64,000 bases of DNA from CALAGJ01 sp964293305 (GCA_964293305.1 CAXYYO010000012.1:18590-82589), one strand, 5' to 3'. Shown: positions 25,196-34,319, counted from the stretch's first letter. A program made the numbers and translations. The notes: generated by a model not told the origin, from the sequence alone.

Positions 25196-25639
25196 CTAGG
25201 ATGCCTCATCCTGCCCCGACACCAATCCATTAAATCCAAAAGGAGATATATCACAACGCAAATAATGTCCAGATTGCTCAAGACCTACACCAGCAAAGGA
25301 TGCAAAGCCAGGAAACTTTTTTAATAAACCTTTTTCCATAACTGGTGCACTTACAATGCTGAAACGTTCCATGCCACCACCCGGTATAGGTAAGCTGATA
25401 GTGAATTTAGAAGCGCTTAGTTGTAATAAGCTATTTCCTTCCGGCACTGTCGAAAGAAAAATGGCTGCATCTTTTAGCTGTATTTGGTACAGATCATAAC
25501 TGTCAGGTTTATAATTTTTTTTAAAAAGAACCTCCTCTTGAATTGTAGTTAGATTGGCTTTTGTCCACCATTTTTTACTTTGTGAAAATGCGGACAGACT
25601 GAGCAGCACAAGACTGCAAATGAGATAGAACTTCCTCAT
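25196..25639 (-). CDS. Signal peptide and prodomain fragment of the interrupted metalloprotease
   Basis: 147 residues ending at TAG (25196-25198). Residues 1-19 are a signal peptide (M-R-K-F-Y-L-I-C-S-L-V-L-L-S-L-S-A-F-S). The rest resembles the N-terminal region of secreted Bacteroidota metalloproteases: Y-K-P-D-S-Y-D-L-Y-Q-I, L-P-I-P-G-G-G-M-E-R-F, and a segment ending I-S-P-F-G-F-N-G-L-V-S-G that usually runs directly into the protease domain. It shares frame with the downstream protease part, so it is not an independent gene. Confidence 0.75.
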   Translation of the reverse strand: MRKFYLICSLVLLSLSAFSQSKKWWTKANLTTIQEEVLFKKNYKPDSYDLYQIQLKDAAIFLSTVPEGNSLLQLSASKFTISLPIPGGGMERFSIVSAPVMEKGLLKKFPGFASFAGVGLEQSGHYLRCDISPFGFNGLVSGQDEAS

Positions 25640-25829
25640 GTGTGAATCAATTTTTTGTGATGATAAAAAAATAAAATAGAGCGTTATGGCGAGAGCCTTA
25701 TTTTGTTTTCAAAATGAGTAGGTGAAAAGCATTCGTTGTAATGCGGTGAATGTAGGGAGCGTGAATGTACTTGTCAAATAAATTTAACAAAAAAAAATGT
25801 TTGTCTAGTGGTAAACTACCTGTATTATT

Positions 25830-26732
25830 TTATTCCGGAATAATGATGCGCCTATATTGAGCTGCATACCCAGTAAATGCACCAAGAGCACCGTTAGAAA
25901 TATTACCTAATACTTTTATGGGTGATGAAAATGGATTGCCATTGCTTTGATAAGCATATTCCCAAGTACGCCAGAAGTCATAAGCAGCTAAATCAATATT
26001 ACAAAATTTAAAAATAACTGTATCACCATGATCAAAGAAACCAAAATCATCATTATTCAAATCTAAGCTATCATTTCTATTATATCCTTTTGGTATTTGA
26101 AAAGTATAAGTGGTGCCATCTACCACAAGGTCATCAAAAGCCGATGTATAACCGGGAAAAAAGGGTTCGCCATTAGTGCCTGTAAAATATCTCACATAAT
26201 TTCTCAAACCCGGAGGATCATTAAAAAGACCATAGAGCACCACTTTGCCAGTATCATTGGTGTCTGGTGATTCCTTCCACCATAATGAGTCGCAGGTTTT
26301 TGTGAGTTCCGGTATGGTGGTGGAAGCCATATAGTTGGCACCAGCTACTGTTGTAATAAAAATACTATATGATTTACCAAATTTACCATAAATAACGTTT
26401 CGGGGATTTGTAATATCGCAAGTATAGTAATAGAAAGTATAGCCACTATCGTTTGTATAACTAAATTCTATAAGTGCAGCAGTATCACTGCCATCGGTGA
26501 TGGATACAATAGCATCATGCTCAAAAGAATTTGATATTAATTCTGTAGAAAAACTATTGAAATAATTCAATGATCTGCTCAGTACCAAAAGTGGAAGGCC
26601 ATTATTTTCGATAGAGGCATCCACAACCAATTTTGGGTCAGTCTGATCAAGATTGACTGATATATTTCGTTCACATCCTATACTAATAATGACAAAAAGA
26701 AATAGAATATATTTTACGTATCGAATTTTCAT
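25830..26732 (-). CDS. DUF4249 family lipoprotein
   Basis: A 300-residue lipoprotein with a signal ending in I-S-I-G-C (Cys19). It then has the DUF4249 opening I-S-V-N-L-D-Q-T-D-P-K-L-V-V-D-A-S-I-E-N and later T-I-P-E-L-T-K-T-C-D-S-L-W-W. The C-terminal N-G-A-L-G-A-F-T-G-Y-A-A-Q-Y-R-R-I-I-I-P is also typical. DUF4249 proteins are thought to be outer-membrane partners of a TonB-dependent receptor encoded just upstream, but here none is adjacent: the next gene is the divergent rlmH. A perfect -7 element lies 11 bases before the ATG, so the gene has its own promoter. Confidence 0.88.
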   Translation of the reverse strand: MKIRYVKYILFLFVIISIGCERNISVNLDQTDPKLVVDASIENNGLPLLVLSRSLNYFNSFSTELISNSFEHDAIVSITDGSDTAALIEFSYTNDSGYTFYYYTCDITNPRNVIYGKFGKSYSIFITTVAGANYMASTTIPELTKTCDSLWWKESPDTNDTGKVVLYGLFNDPPGLRNYVRYFTGTNGEPFFPGYTSAFDDLVVDGTTYTFQIPKGYNRNDSLDLNNDDFGFFDHGDTVIFKFCNIDLAAYDFWRTWEYAYQSNGNPFSSPIKVLGNISNGALGAFTGYAAQYRRIIIPE

Positions 26733-26742
26733 GGTCAGTATG

Positions 26743-26750
26743 CAAAATTA
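26743..26750 (-). promoter_or_regulatory. -7 promoter element of the DUF4249 gene
   Basis: The minus strand reads TAATTTTG followed by CAT, an exact TAnnTTTG match, giving a leader of about 7 bases. Confidence 0.6.
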
Positions 26751-26834
26751 TGGATTGAAATCTATTCCAAACAGATGTAAATGAAAATCGTTTTGTTTGT
26801 CGAAATATTTTTATCATTTCAGAAAAATGAGGGC

Positions 26835-27299
26835 ATGAAAATTCAAATATGGAGTTTTGGAAAAAATCATGAAGAATACGTATCAGCTGGCATTGAAATA
26901 TTTACAAAAAGAATCAATCATTATTGTGAAGCCAACTGGGTTTTATTGCCGATGTCAAAAGCAACATTACTAGATATAATCAAAAAAGAAGAAGCAGAAA
27001 AAATTTTACAACGATTGCATCAAGATGATTTTTTGATTTTGCTCGATGAAAGAGGAACTAATTGGAATAATCAAGATATTGCAAAGCAGATAGAAAAATG
27101 TCAAAACATAGCTGTAAAGAAATTAGTCTTCCTAATAGGTGGTGCTTATGGTGTAGATGAACTAATTATGAAAAGGGCAAATGCTGTATGGAGTTTGAGT
27201 AAATTAGTATTTCCTCACATGTTAGTAAGATTAATATTAGCTGAGCAGATTTATAGAAGTTTTACAATACTGCGAAATGAAAAATACCACCATACATAA
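26835..27299 (+). CDS. rlmH: 23S rRNA (pseudouridine(1915)-N3)-methyltransferase
   Basis: RlmH, a SPOUT-class methyltransferase acting on helix 69 of the 70S ribosome. From the ATG at 26835 the product is 154 residues, the normal family length, and begins M-K-I-Q-I-W-S-F-G-K. The frame is open to an upstream start at 26781, but that adds 18 non-conserved residues. The SAM-binding knot (F-L-I-G-G-A-Y-G-V-D) and the C-terminal E-Q-I-Y-R-S-F-T-I-L-R-N-E-K-Y-H-H are clear. The hybrid kinase gene follows after 37 bases. Confidence 0.95.
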   Translation: MKIQIWSFGKNHEEYVSAGIEIFTKRINHYCEANWVLLPMSKATLLDIIKKEEAEKILQRLHQDDFLILLDERGTNWNNQDIAKQIEKCQNIAVKKLVFLIGGAYGVDELIMKRANAVWSLSKLVFPHMLVRLILAEQIYRSFTILRNEKYHHT

Positions 27300-27336
27300 G
27301 ATGTGAAATTACCAAAATCCTAAACATTCAACTACT

Positions 27337-29046
27337 ATGAAATTAACTAAAATTGATACGAATTTTTCAATACTTGACAAAAGGGTACTTATATTATTCA
27401 GAGCAAGAATTATAGCGTATATATCGTTGGCATTTACATTATTTTTTATAGTGCTCAATGCCATTTGGGGATATTACTACTCATTGGGGGTGCTTACTGT
27501 TATGTCTCTTGCCCTGGTTACAGCAATTAGGTTAAGCTATCTTGGTTTAACAGAGTCCTTTAAAATCATTATTCTCGTAGCCATCAATATTACTCTATTA
27601 GGTTTAGCTTTTGCAGAAGGTAGAGAAATATGGGTCCATATCTTCTATTTTCCACTTCTTTTTTGCGTACCTTTCTTGTTTGAGGATGAAAAGAAATACC
27701 GTAATCAAATAGTTGGATATTTTGTTTTTACGTTGGTATGTGCTCTAATAGCATACTACGTTCCTCCGGAAGTGTCAACAGTGCAACAGATAGAACAAAA
27801 GCATATTGATCTAATAAGAAATATGGGATTTTTGGGATCTTTACTTTTGGGAATAATATTTTTATCTGTTATCATTTTTACAGAACAAGCCTATAAATCA
27901 GGGTTGATAAAAGATAAATTACATGCAGATAAAAAAGCTTTATTTAGAAAACAATTTCTTGCGGGCACCAGTCATGAACTACGCACCTCTCTCAACGGCA
28001 TCCATGCTGCAATTAACCTGTTAAAGCAAAATAAAAAGCTGAATGAGCAGTCTGAGTATTTTGATATTATTGAATACTGCTCAGGAAATATGCTTGAAAT
28101 AGTAAATGAAATACTCGACTTTGAAAAAGTAGATGCTGGACAAACTACTATTTCTTTAAAGCCTTCGGATCTGCATTATATAGTATCGAATGGCATAATT
28201 CCATTTCAAAATAAAGCTGAAGCCAAAGGAATAAAGCTTTTCGCTCAGATTGATGACTCCATCAGAGAGAAATGGGTACTTGCTGATGCTAGTCGTATTG
28301 TACAAATAATACATAATTTACTTTCCAATGCATTGAAATATACGGTAGAGGGTAGTGTTGTATTATCTGTAAAAAACGTAGAGGAATCTGCAACAAATAT
28401 TCATTTGGAAGTGTCTGTATTAGACACGGGTATAGGCATAGAAAAGGAAAATATTAATAATATATTTTTAGACTTTTGGCAGGAAAATAAGGTTACGGGA
28501 AATGTTAGTAGAGGAACTGGTCTTGGGCTGCCAATTGTAAACAGAATGCTAGCACTCATGAATACAAGAATTAATGTAATTAGTAATCCCGGTAAAGGAA
28601 GTGAATTTTCATTCATTTTGAATTTGGAAAAATGTAATCCTGTAAATGAAAAAAAGCAGGTTAAAGTTCACCGTGATTCTCTTTTAGGGATGAAGATTCT
28701 TTTGGCAGATGATGATCCCATCAACTTAACAGTAACACAAAAAATTTTACAAAATTATGGGTCGGTTGTTGTAAGTGTAAAAAATGGGGCAGAAGCAGTT
28801 GATAAAATTAATGATGATTTTTTTCAGCTGGTTTTAATGGATCTTGAAATGCCGGTTATGAATGGTTATGATGCCATTGAAATAATAAGAACCAAACATA
28901 AAACCATTCCTGTCATTGCTTTTACTGCTGCTATAATTGATGAAGAAATCAGAAAATCTCTTACGCAAAAAGGATTTTCATCATTTATCTCGAAACCATT
29001 TTCTCAAGAGGGATTAGTTTCAATTATAGTAGATTTTGCGAGTTGA
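27337..29046 (+). CDS. Membrane hybrid histidine kinase / response regulator
   Basis: A 569-residue sensor kinase. Residues about 25-190 hold six hydrophobic segments and no obvious extracytoplasmic sensor domain. A short linker leads to the HisKA domain, with the phospho-acceptor His213 in T-S-H-E-L-R-T-S-L-N-G. The HATPase domain follows, with the N box (N-L-L-S-N-A-L-K-Y), D-T-G-I-G-I and R-G-T-G-L-G-L-P-I-V. The C-terminal receiver domain (about 452-569) has the D-D-D cluster, phospho-acceptor Asp502 (L-M-D-L-E-M-P-V-M-N-G) and the conserved K-P-F. The usual Pro after the H-box Arg-Thr is replaced by Ser (RTSLNG instead of RTPLNG). There is no DNA-binding output and no partner regulator beside it. 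Confidence 0.93.
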   Translation: MKLTKIDTNFSILDKRVLILFRARIIAYISLAFTLFFIVLNAIWGYYYSLGVLTVMSLALVTAIRLSYLGLTESFKIIILVAINITLLGLAFAEGREIWVHIFYFPLLFCVPFLFEDEKKYRNQIVGYFVFTLVCALIAYYVPPEVSTVQQIEQKHIDLIRNMGFLGSLLLGIIFLSVIIFTEQAYKSGLIKDKLHADKKALFRKQFLAGTSHELRTSLNGIHAAINLLKQNKKLNEQSEYFDIIEYCSGNMLEIVNEILDFEKVDAGQTTISLKPSDLHYIVSNGIIPFQNKAEAKGIKLFAQIDDSIREKWVLADASRIVQIIHNLLSNALKYTVEGSVVLSVKNVEESATNIHLEVSVLDTGIGIEKENINNIFLDFWQENKVTGNVSRGTGLGLPIVNRMLALMNTRINVISNPGKGSEFSFILNLEKCNPVNEKKQVKVHRDSLLGMKILLADDDPINLTVTQKILQNYGSVVVSVKNGAEAVDKINDDFFQLVLMDLEMPVMNGYDAIEIIRTKHKTIPVIAFTAAIIDEEIRKSLTQKGFSSFISKPFSQEGLVSIIVDFAS

Positions 29047-29109
29047 CACCGTTATAAAATCATTTATCCAATTTATATTTGAAATTTTATATTGTAGTTT
29101 TTTTTCAGT

Positions 29110-30153
29110 TTAACTAAGAAAGCCGTTTCCATCCTTCACTCTAATACCCAAACCCGGAGCTTGTGACAATGCAATATGTCCGGCATCATATCGTAAACCA
29201 ATTGCTACATCATTTTGCAAGAGCAATGGACCATCCAAGTCAGCAAAATCTACTTGTGGAAGCAGATGTGCTATGGCAGCAGTGCCAATTGTTGTTTCAT
29301 TCATACTTCCTACCATCACACTCAAATTGAGTGACTTGGCTTCTTGTATCATCCGCAGTGCAGGTGTAAGACCACTGCATTTTGTGAGCTTAATATTTAT
29401 ACCATGAAAATGATTCAGACACTTATGTACATCCTGCTCAAAAACACAACTTTCATCTGCAAATAAAGGTAAAGGGCTTTGTGAAAACAATAATGCCATC
29501 TGATCCCAATTTTCTTTATTCAACGGCTGTTCAACTAATTCAACACCAAGTTTTTTTAATTGTGGCAGCACGTCTAAAGCACCATCATAAGACCATGCTC
29601 CATTTGCATCTATTCGAAATATGGCATCAGTATAATTGCGCAGCAATGCTATAGTATTGACATCCTCAGGCTTATCCATTTTTATTTTATAGATAGGCCA
29701 AGGATGCTGCTGCATTTTCTGCAACATTTCATCCGGAGCATCAATACCAATTGTATAGTCTGTACAAGGAATATTTGAATGCCATTCCGTTTGCCATAAT
29801 TTATACAAAGGTTGATTTTGCATTTTGCCAAATAAGTCCCAGCAGGCCATATCTAAAGCAGCTACTAGAAAAGGATGTTGAGGCAATAAATGATGCAAAT
29901 AATGCCAATATCTTGCAGGCTCTGTAAGGGCAAACTGTTGAATTGCTTTTTTATTTTTAAGCAATACTTCTTCCATTTGAGCTGTAGATACACCATAATA
30001 ATTTATGGCTGGAGCTTCACCATATCCGGTAAACCTTCCTAAACTCAAACTCACTATCAACGAAGGTTGCGATGATTTGGTGCGGCCACCCGATATGGTA
30101 AACGGGTATTGAAAAAGACTGTCAATTATCTGATAACCCAATAATAAAGGCAT
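29110..30153 (-). CDS. Dipeptide (L-Ala-D/L-Glu type) epimerase, enolase superfamily
   Basis: A 347-residue enolase-superfamily enzyme. The acid-base lysines are in Y-K-I-K-M-D (Lys156 and Lys158) and K-L-T-K-C-S-G-L (Lys255 and Lys258). Metal ligands are Asp182 (R-I-D-A-N-G-A-W), Glu208 (V-E-Q-P) and Asp233 (A-D-E-S). The C-terminal D-L-D-G-P-L-L-L is the dipeptide-binding motif typical of L-Ala-D/L-Glu epimerases, which recycle cell-wall peptides. The exact dipeptide cannot be fixed from sequence. It starts 2 bases after the CBS gene stop, so the two form an operon. Confidence 0.9.
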   Translation of the reverse strand: MPLLLGYQIIDSLFQYPFTISGGRTKSSQPSLIVSLSLGRFTGYGEAPAINYYGVSTAQMEEVLLKNKKAIQQFALTEPARYWHYLHHLLPQHPFLVAALDMACWDLFGKMQNQPLYKLWQTEWHSNIPCTDYTIGIDAPDEMLQKMQQHPWPIYKIKMDKPEDVNTIALLRNYTDAIFRIDANGAWSYDGALDVLPQLKKLGVELVEQPLNKENWDQMALLFSQSPLPLFADESCVFEQDVHKCLNHFHGINIKLTKCSGLTPALRMIQEAKSLNLSVMVGSMNETTIGTAAIAHLLPQVDFADLDGPLLLQNDVAIGLRYDAGHIALSQAPGLGIRVKDGNGFLS

Positions 30154-30155
30154 GC

Positions 30156-30590
30156 CTATGATTGTATATAATTTTGTAACTGCTCAATTGTTTCTTGCTG
30201 TATAAGAATGGTTTCAGTAACCACGTCATTAATAGAAATAATGCCAACCAATTCTGCTTCATGCATTACGGGTAGGTATCTAAGATTCTTATCTGACATA
30301 AGCTTCATGCATACATCTACAGTATCCATAAGTTCAATTTCAGGAAATTCAGTAGCCGCTGTCATAATTTCTACGACCGTACATTCTGCAGATGATTTAT
30401 GCTTTAGTACAACTTTTCTACTGTAATCACGCTCTGTCATAATACCCTTGAAAACACCATTGTCTGCAATAACTACTGAGCCAATATTTTGATGCGCCAT
30501 TATTTCCAAAGCATCAATAACCCGGGTGTTAGAAGCCACTGTTGTTACTTTGTCTCCCTTTCTTCTGAGCATATCAGATACATTTCTCAT
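30156..30590 (-). CDS. CBS-pair domain protein
   Basis: About 144 residues consisting of two CBS domains: V-I-D-A-L-E-I-M-A-H-Q-N-I-G-S-V-V-I-A-D with G-I-M-T-E-R-D-Y, then D-V-C-M-K-L-M-S-D-K-N-L-R-Y-L-P-V with G-I-I-S-I-N-D-V-V. Such stand-alone CBS pairs bind adenosyl compounds and act as energy or redox regulators; the target is unknown. The ATG at 30590 is chosen over an upstream one at 30611 because a perfect -7 promoter element occupies 30609-30616. It leads a two-gene operon with the epimerase. Confidence 0.88.
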   Translation of the reverse strand: MRNVSDMLRRKGDKVTTVASNTRVIDALEIMAHQNIGSVVIADNGVFKGIMTERDYSRKVVLKHKSSAECTVVEIMTAATEFPEIELMDTVDVCMKLMSDKNLRYLPVMHEAELVGIISINDVVTETILIQQETIEQLQNYIQS

Positions 30591-30608
30591 AATAAACGCT
30601 TTAAAAAA

Positions 30609-30616
30609 CAAATGTA
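30609..30616 (-). promoter_or_regulatory. -7 promoter element of the CBS/epimerase operon
   Basis: The minus strand reads TACATTTG, an exact TAnnTTTG match 18 bases before the ATG at 30590. Confidence 0.55.
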
Positions 30617-30776
30617 TTTACTTTTATCATTCATATCGTGATAAATAACGATTGGTTATGAAATGACAACTTTTTGGGTTTAAATAAATATTAGGAAACA
30701 GTAAAAGCAAATAAAAAATTACGGGTTTTATATTTCGGCCATATTCCGTCTTTAATTTGCAACAATTAATAATGCT

Positions 30777-32204
30777 ATGCCACACGATGCTATTTCGGTA
30801 TTTGACATGTTTAAAATTGGCGTAGGCCCATCCAGTAGCCATACATTAGGCCCTTGGCGTGCAGCTATGCATTTTGCTGAAATGTTGGATAAGTCTGGTA
30901 GAATTCATCTTGTAGAAAATGTAAAAATTTTATTATATGGTTCATTGGCAAAAACAGGCAAAGGACATGGCACTGATATAGCAGTGCTGATGGGGCTTTG
31001 TGGCGAAGACCCAGTTACGGTAGATGTAAACGCCATAACACCAAAAATCAACAAGATTAATTCTGAAAAAAAATTGCATTTGCATGGTGCACATTTCGTA
31101 TCATTTGATAAAGGAGATGACCTAGTTTTTCTAATGAATGAATCCCTCCCCTATCATCCCAATGCAGTTACATTTCTTGCAGCATTAAAAGATGGTAATC
31201 ATATAGCTGAAACATGGTATTCCATAGGTGGGGGTTTTGTAGTAAAAGAAGGTGATAATACCTTGGAGAAATCGGCAATCGATTTACCATTTCCCATCAA
31301 TACTTCTGAAGATCTTTTGTATTGGTGTATGAAAACGGGTTTATCCATACATGAAGTAGTATTAGAAAATGAATTAGCATGGCGCCCTGAATCGCAAACA
31401 CGTACAGGTGTACTACGTATATGGCATACTATGGAGGAGTGTATTTACAGAGGCTGCCATAGCCGAGGCGAACTGCCCGGAGGATTGAAAGTAAGACGAA
31501 GGGCCGCAGATTTGAATATAAAACTTACTGCCGGCCACGAATATTCAGATTACAATACATGGTTAAAAGTCATTCAAAATGGTGGTCATCATTTTCAATA
31601 TATATTGGATTGCGTAAGTTGTTTTGCCCTTGCGGTAAATGAAGAAAATGCATCTTTTGGCAGAGTGGTTACAGCTCCTACAAATGGTGCCGCAGGAGTA
31701 ATACCAGCTGTGTTACAATACTATATTGCTTTTTGTAATGGGCAAGATGATGAAAAGATTATCAACTTTCTGCTTACTGCCAGCGAAGTGGGAAGCATAT
31801 TTAAAAAAGGGGCTACCATATCTGCTGCAATGGGTGGTTGCCAAGCAGAAATTGGGGTAAGTAGTGCCATGGCAGCTGCAGCATTAACGGAAGGCTTGGG
31901 AGGTAGTCAAAGACAAACGCTTATGGCAGCTGAAATAGCCATGGAGCACCATCTTGGCCTTACTTGTGATCCGATTGGTGGCTTAGTACAAGTGCCTTGT
32001 ATTGAAAGAAATACAATGGGTGCCATTAAAGCCATTACAGCATCTCAATTGGCTTTACAAAGTAGCCCGGATTATGCAAAAGTTAGTTTGGACAAAGTCA
32101 TAAAAACCATGTGGGATACGGCTTTAGACATGAATAGTAAATATAAAGAAACCGCAGACGGTGGCTTAGCTGTTCATGTACCAATTAGCCTTAGCGAATG
32201 CTAA
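30777..32204 (+). CDS. sdaA: L-serine ammonia-lyase, single-chain iron-sulfur type
   Basis: A 475-residue L-serine dehydratase converting serine to pyruvate and ammonia. The N-terminal beta domain has F-D-M-F-K-I-G-V-G-P-S-S-S-H-T-L-G-P (GPSSSHT at 17-23). The C-terminal alpha domain has T-A-P-T-N-G-A-A-G-V-I-P-A-V, G-C-Q-A-E-I-G-V-S-S-A-M-A-A-A and C-D-P-I-G-G-L-V-Q-V-P-C-I-E-R-N, which supply the 4Fe-4S ligands and active site. Length is that of the fused type. It is monocistronic; TTAATTTG (one mismatch from the -7 consensus) lies at 30752-30759. Confidence 0.95.
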   Translation: MPHDAISVFDMFKIGVGPSSSHTLGPWRAAMHFAEMLDKSGRIHLVENVKILLYGSLAKTGKGHGTDIAVLMGLCGEDPVTVDVNAITPKINKINSEKKLHLHGAHFVSFDKGDDLVFLMNESLPYHPNAVTFLAALKDGNHIAETWYSIGGGFVVKEGDNTLEKSAIDLPFPINTSEDLLYWCMKTGLSIHEVVLENELAWRPESQTRTGVLRIWHTMEECIYRGCHSRGELPGGLKVRRRAADLNIKLTAGHEYSDYNTWLKVIQNGGHHFQYILDCVSCFALAVNEENASFGRVVTAPTNGAAGVIPAVLQYYIAFCNGQDDEKIINFLLTASEVGSIFKKGATISAAMGGCQAEIGVSSAMAAAALTEGLGGSQRQTLMAAEIAMEHHLGLTCDPIGGLVQVPCIERNTMGAIKAITASQLALQSSPDYAKVSLDKVIKTMWDTALDMNSKYKETADGGLAVHVPISLSEC

Positions 32205-32568
32205 TGAAAAAGCTAAAACTTTCAATTATTTTATGCCAATTTTTCAAGATCAATATTCCTACATGTTTAAACTCAAATGATGCAGTTCATTTTTTTCACA
32301 AAGCTCACACACTACTCTCCTATGCATTTGAGAACAGTTGTTGACTCTTATAAGTTTTTCTGTTTCTTCAACGAAAAATTAACCTCAAAAACATATCCAT
32401 ATTACCTTTCAACATTTCATAAAAATGTCAAGGCATCATCAGCGTTTAATTTGAACCTATTTTTGGATTGTTAAATTGCACTTTTAATATTGAATATTAT
32501 AGACATAATTTCCTTTAAATGAAATGCATATTGCATTTTTGACATCACCAGACATTAATAAAAAAATA
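32205..32568. other. Intergenic region between sdaA and the subtilase gene
   Basis: 364 AT-rich bases. A CATTTTTG element at 32534-32541 (one mismatch from TAnnTTTG) is the likely promoter of the subtilase gene. A 65-codon open frame at 32277-32474 has no recognisable features and is not called. No hairpin terminator stands out after sdaA. Confidence 0.5.
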
Positions 32569-34215
32569 ATGAAAAGATTTTCTATTTTGTTTGCCATACT
32601 GGCAATGAGTTCGCAAGGTTTTACTCAAACTGCTTCCGATGAATTAAAACTTCAAAAATGGTATTTGTTAGACCTAGAAAAAGATAGCACAGAAGGCATA
32701 AACTTGGCAGGGGCATACCGTTTTCTTCAAAATAAGACTGCAAACCCAATAATAGTAGCAGTAATTGATGGCGGCATTGATACACTACACGAGGACTTGA
32801 AAAATATATTGTGGAGAAATCCAAAGGAAAAACAGGGCAATGGAAAAGATGATGATAAAAATGGATATGTTGATGATATATATGGTTGGAATTTTTTGGG
32901 AAATACCAATGGAGAAAATGTAGGTAAAGCCAGCGCTGAAAGAGACCGCCTGTACTATGGCTATAAAAGCAAGTATGAGGGTAAAACTATTGATATAAAC
33001 ACTTTAACCAAAGAAGATAAATGGGAGTATATGATGTGGCAAAAAGCTGCTACACAAATGCAGATAAATCCCGAAGAACAAATGGAAGTAATGATGCTAA
33101 AAGCGGCATTATCATCTATTGAAAAGCACAATACCGTGCTTGTGGAAGAGATGCATCAAGAAGAATTTAGCAACACAGATTTGGAAAATTTCAATCCACA
33201 ATCTGCTAGGGGCAAACAGTCTAAAACAGCATTCTTAAGTTATCTAAAAATGTTTGATATCAAGGAAACCGTTACCAATAAACTTATTCTTTCTGATCTT
33301 AAATTGTATGCAGATGAAAGGGAACAATCACTACAAAGTAAAACCACTGCACCCATAGACTACAGGGCTCTGATTATAAAAGACGATGATAGAGATTTAT
33401 CAGATATAAATTATGGAAACCCAGATGTAATGGGTACTAACCCCGAACATGGCACACATGTAAGTGGTATAATAGCCGCTCAAAGAAATAATGGAAAAGG
33501 AATAGATGGAGTAGCAGAGCAGGTAAAAATTATGTCTCTACGCTGCGTACCTGATGGGGATGAATATGATAAGGATATTGCCCTAGCCATTCGATATGCT
33601 ACTGATAACGGTGCTCGTGTTATTAACATGAGTTTTGGCAAAAGTTTTTCACCTGGAAAATATTGGGTGGATGAGGCCATTAGATATGCCGCATCAAAAG
33701 ATGTATTAATAGTACATGCTGCCGGAAACGATAATAAGAACACGGACACTTCAGATAATTTCCCAAATAAATATCATTTTTCTACAGGATTGCCTGCGGC
33801 AAATTATATATCAGTAGGCGCTTCCAGCGATGATCAATTTGTAACACCTGGAAAACGTATAGCTTATTTTAGCAATTACGGCACCAAGTCTGTTGACATT
33901 TTTGCACCCGGATATAGTATCTACAGCACATTACCCGGAGGGGATAAATATGGATACAATAGTGGCACCAGTATGGCTGCACCGGTTGTAAGTGGCGTAG
34001 CTGCTTTAATCAGATCTTATTTTCCAAAACTTTCTGCGGAGCAAGTAAAGTATGCCATAGAAAAGAGTTGCAGTCCATTACCATTTGATGCTGATAAAGT
34101 AAATAATCCAGGAGGTGGTGAAGCAAGTATGAAAGAATTATGCACCTGCGGTGGATTTTTAGACGCAAAAGCAGCAGTAGCATTGGCTGCTACGCTGCAA
34201 CCAGCCATTAAATAG
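32569..34215 (+). CDS. Secreted S8 family serine peptidase (subtilase)
   Basis: About 548 residues from the ATG at 32569, which begins the signal peptide M-K-R-F-S-I-L-F-A-I-L-A-M-S-S-Q-G-F-T-Q. The longer frame from 32524 would start upstream of the likely promoter. The catalytic triad is Asp67 (A-V-I-D-G-G-I-D), His294 (N-P-E-H-G-T-H-V-S-G) and Ser468 (N-S-G-T-S-M-A-A-P). An insert of about 200 residues lies between Asp and His, characteristic of a Bacteroidota subtilase group. There is no type IX sorting domain, so the enzyme is probably periplasmic. It is monocistronic. Confidence 0.92.
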   Translation: MKRFSILFAILAMSSQGFTQTASDELKLQKWYLLDLEKDSTEGINLAGAYRFLQNKTANPIIVAVIDGGIDTLHEDLKNILWRNPKEKQGNGKDDDKNGYVDDIYGWNFLGNTNGENVGKASAERDRLYYGYKSKYEGKTIDINTLTKEDKWEYMMWQKAATQMQINPEEQMEVMMLKAALSSIEKHNTVLVEEMHQEEFSNTDLENFNPQSARGKQSKTAFLSYLKMFDIKETVTNKLILSDLKLYADEREQSLQSKTTAPIDYRALIIKDDDRDLSDINYGNPDVMGTNPEHGTHVSGIIAAQRNNGKGIDGVAEQVKIMSLRCVPDGDEYDKDIALAIRYATDNGARVINMSFGKSFSPGKYWVDEAIRYAASKDVLIVHAAGNDNKNTDTSDNFPNKYHFSTGLPAANYISVGASSDDQFVTPGKRIAYFSNYGTKSVDIFAPGYSIYSTLPGGDKYGYNSGTSMAAPVVSGVAALIRSYFPKLSAEQVKYAIEKSCSPLPFDADKVNNPGGGEASMKELCTCGGFLDAKAAVALAATLQPAIK

Positions 34216-34301
34216 AAGATCCTGCTTTTCAATATACATTTATGAGGCAAATATTTTCACTATCGTGAATAAGTTGTCTCGCTTATACTGATTGACTCAA
34301 T

Positions 34302-34309
34302 TAAATTTG
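34302..34309 (+). promoter_or_regulatory. -7 promoter element of the membrane protein/SprT-like operon
   Basis: TAAATTTG followed by CCAC, an exact TAnnTTTG match 10 bases before the ATG at 34320. Confidence 0.55.
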
Positions 34310-34319
34310 CCACTAAAAT

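Larger units (their letters stand above)
22406..25639 (-). pseudogene. Secreted zinc metalloprotease gene interrupted by one in-frame amber codon
   Basis: The reading frame from the ATG at 25639 to the stop at 22406 is one continuous frame of 1077 codons except for a TAG at 25196-25198. Before it lie a signal peptide and prodomain; after it come 20 further in-frame sense codons (Y-I-N-A-I-N-E-N-T-C and on) and then the protease. No base is gained or lost, so a single substitution or base-call error at one codon explains the break. As read, translation from the signal-peptide start would end after 147 residues, and the protease part would lack an export signal. The gene is therefore either recently inactivated, read through, or miscalled. 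Confidence 0.75.

Noticed and set aside
30627..30842. 71-codon minus-strand frame between the CBS gene and sdaA
   Set aside because: It overlaps the sdaA start and promoter region and has no recognisable sequence.
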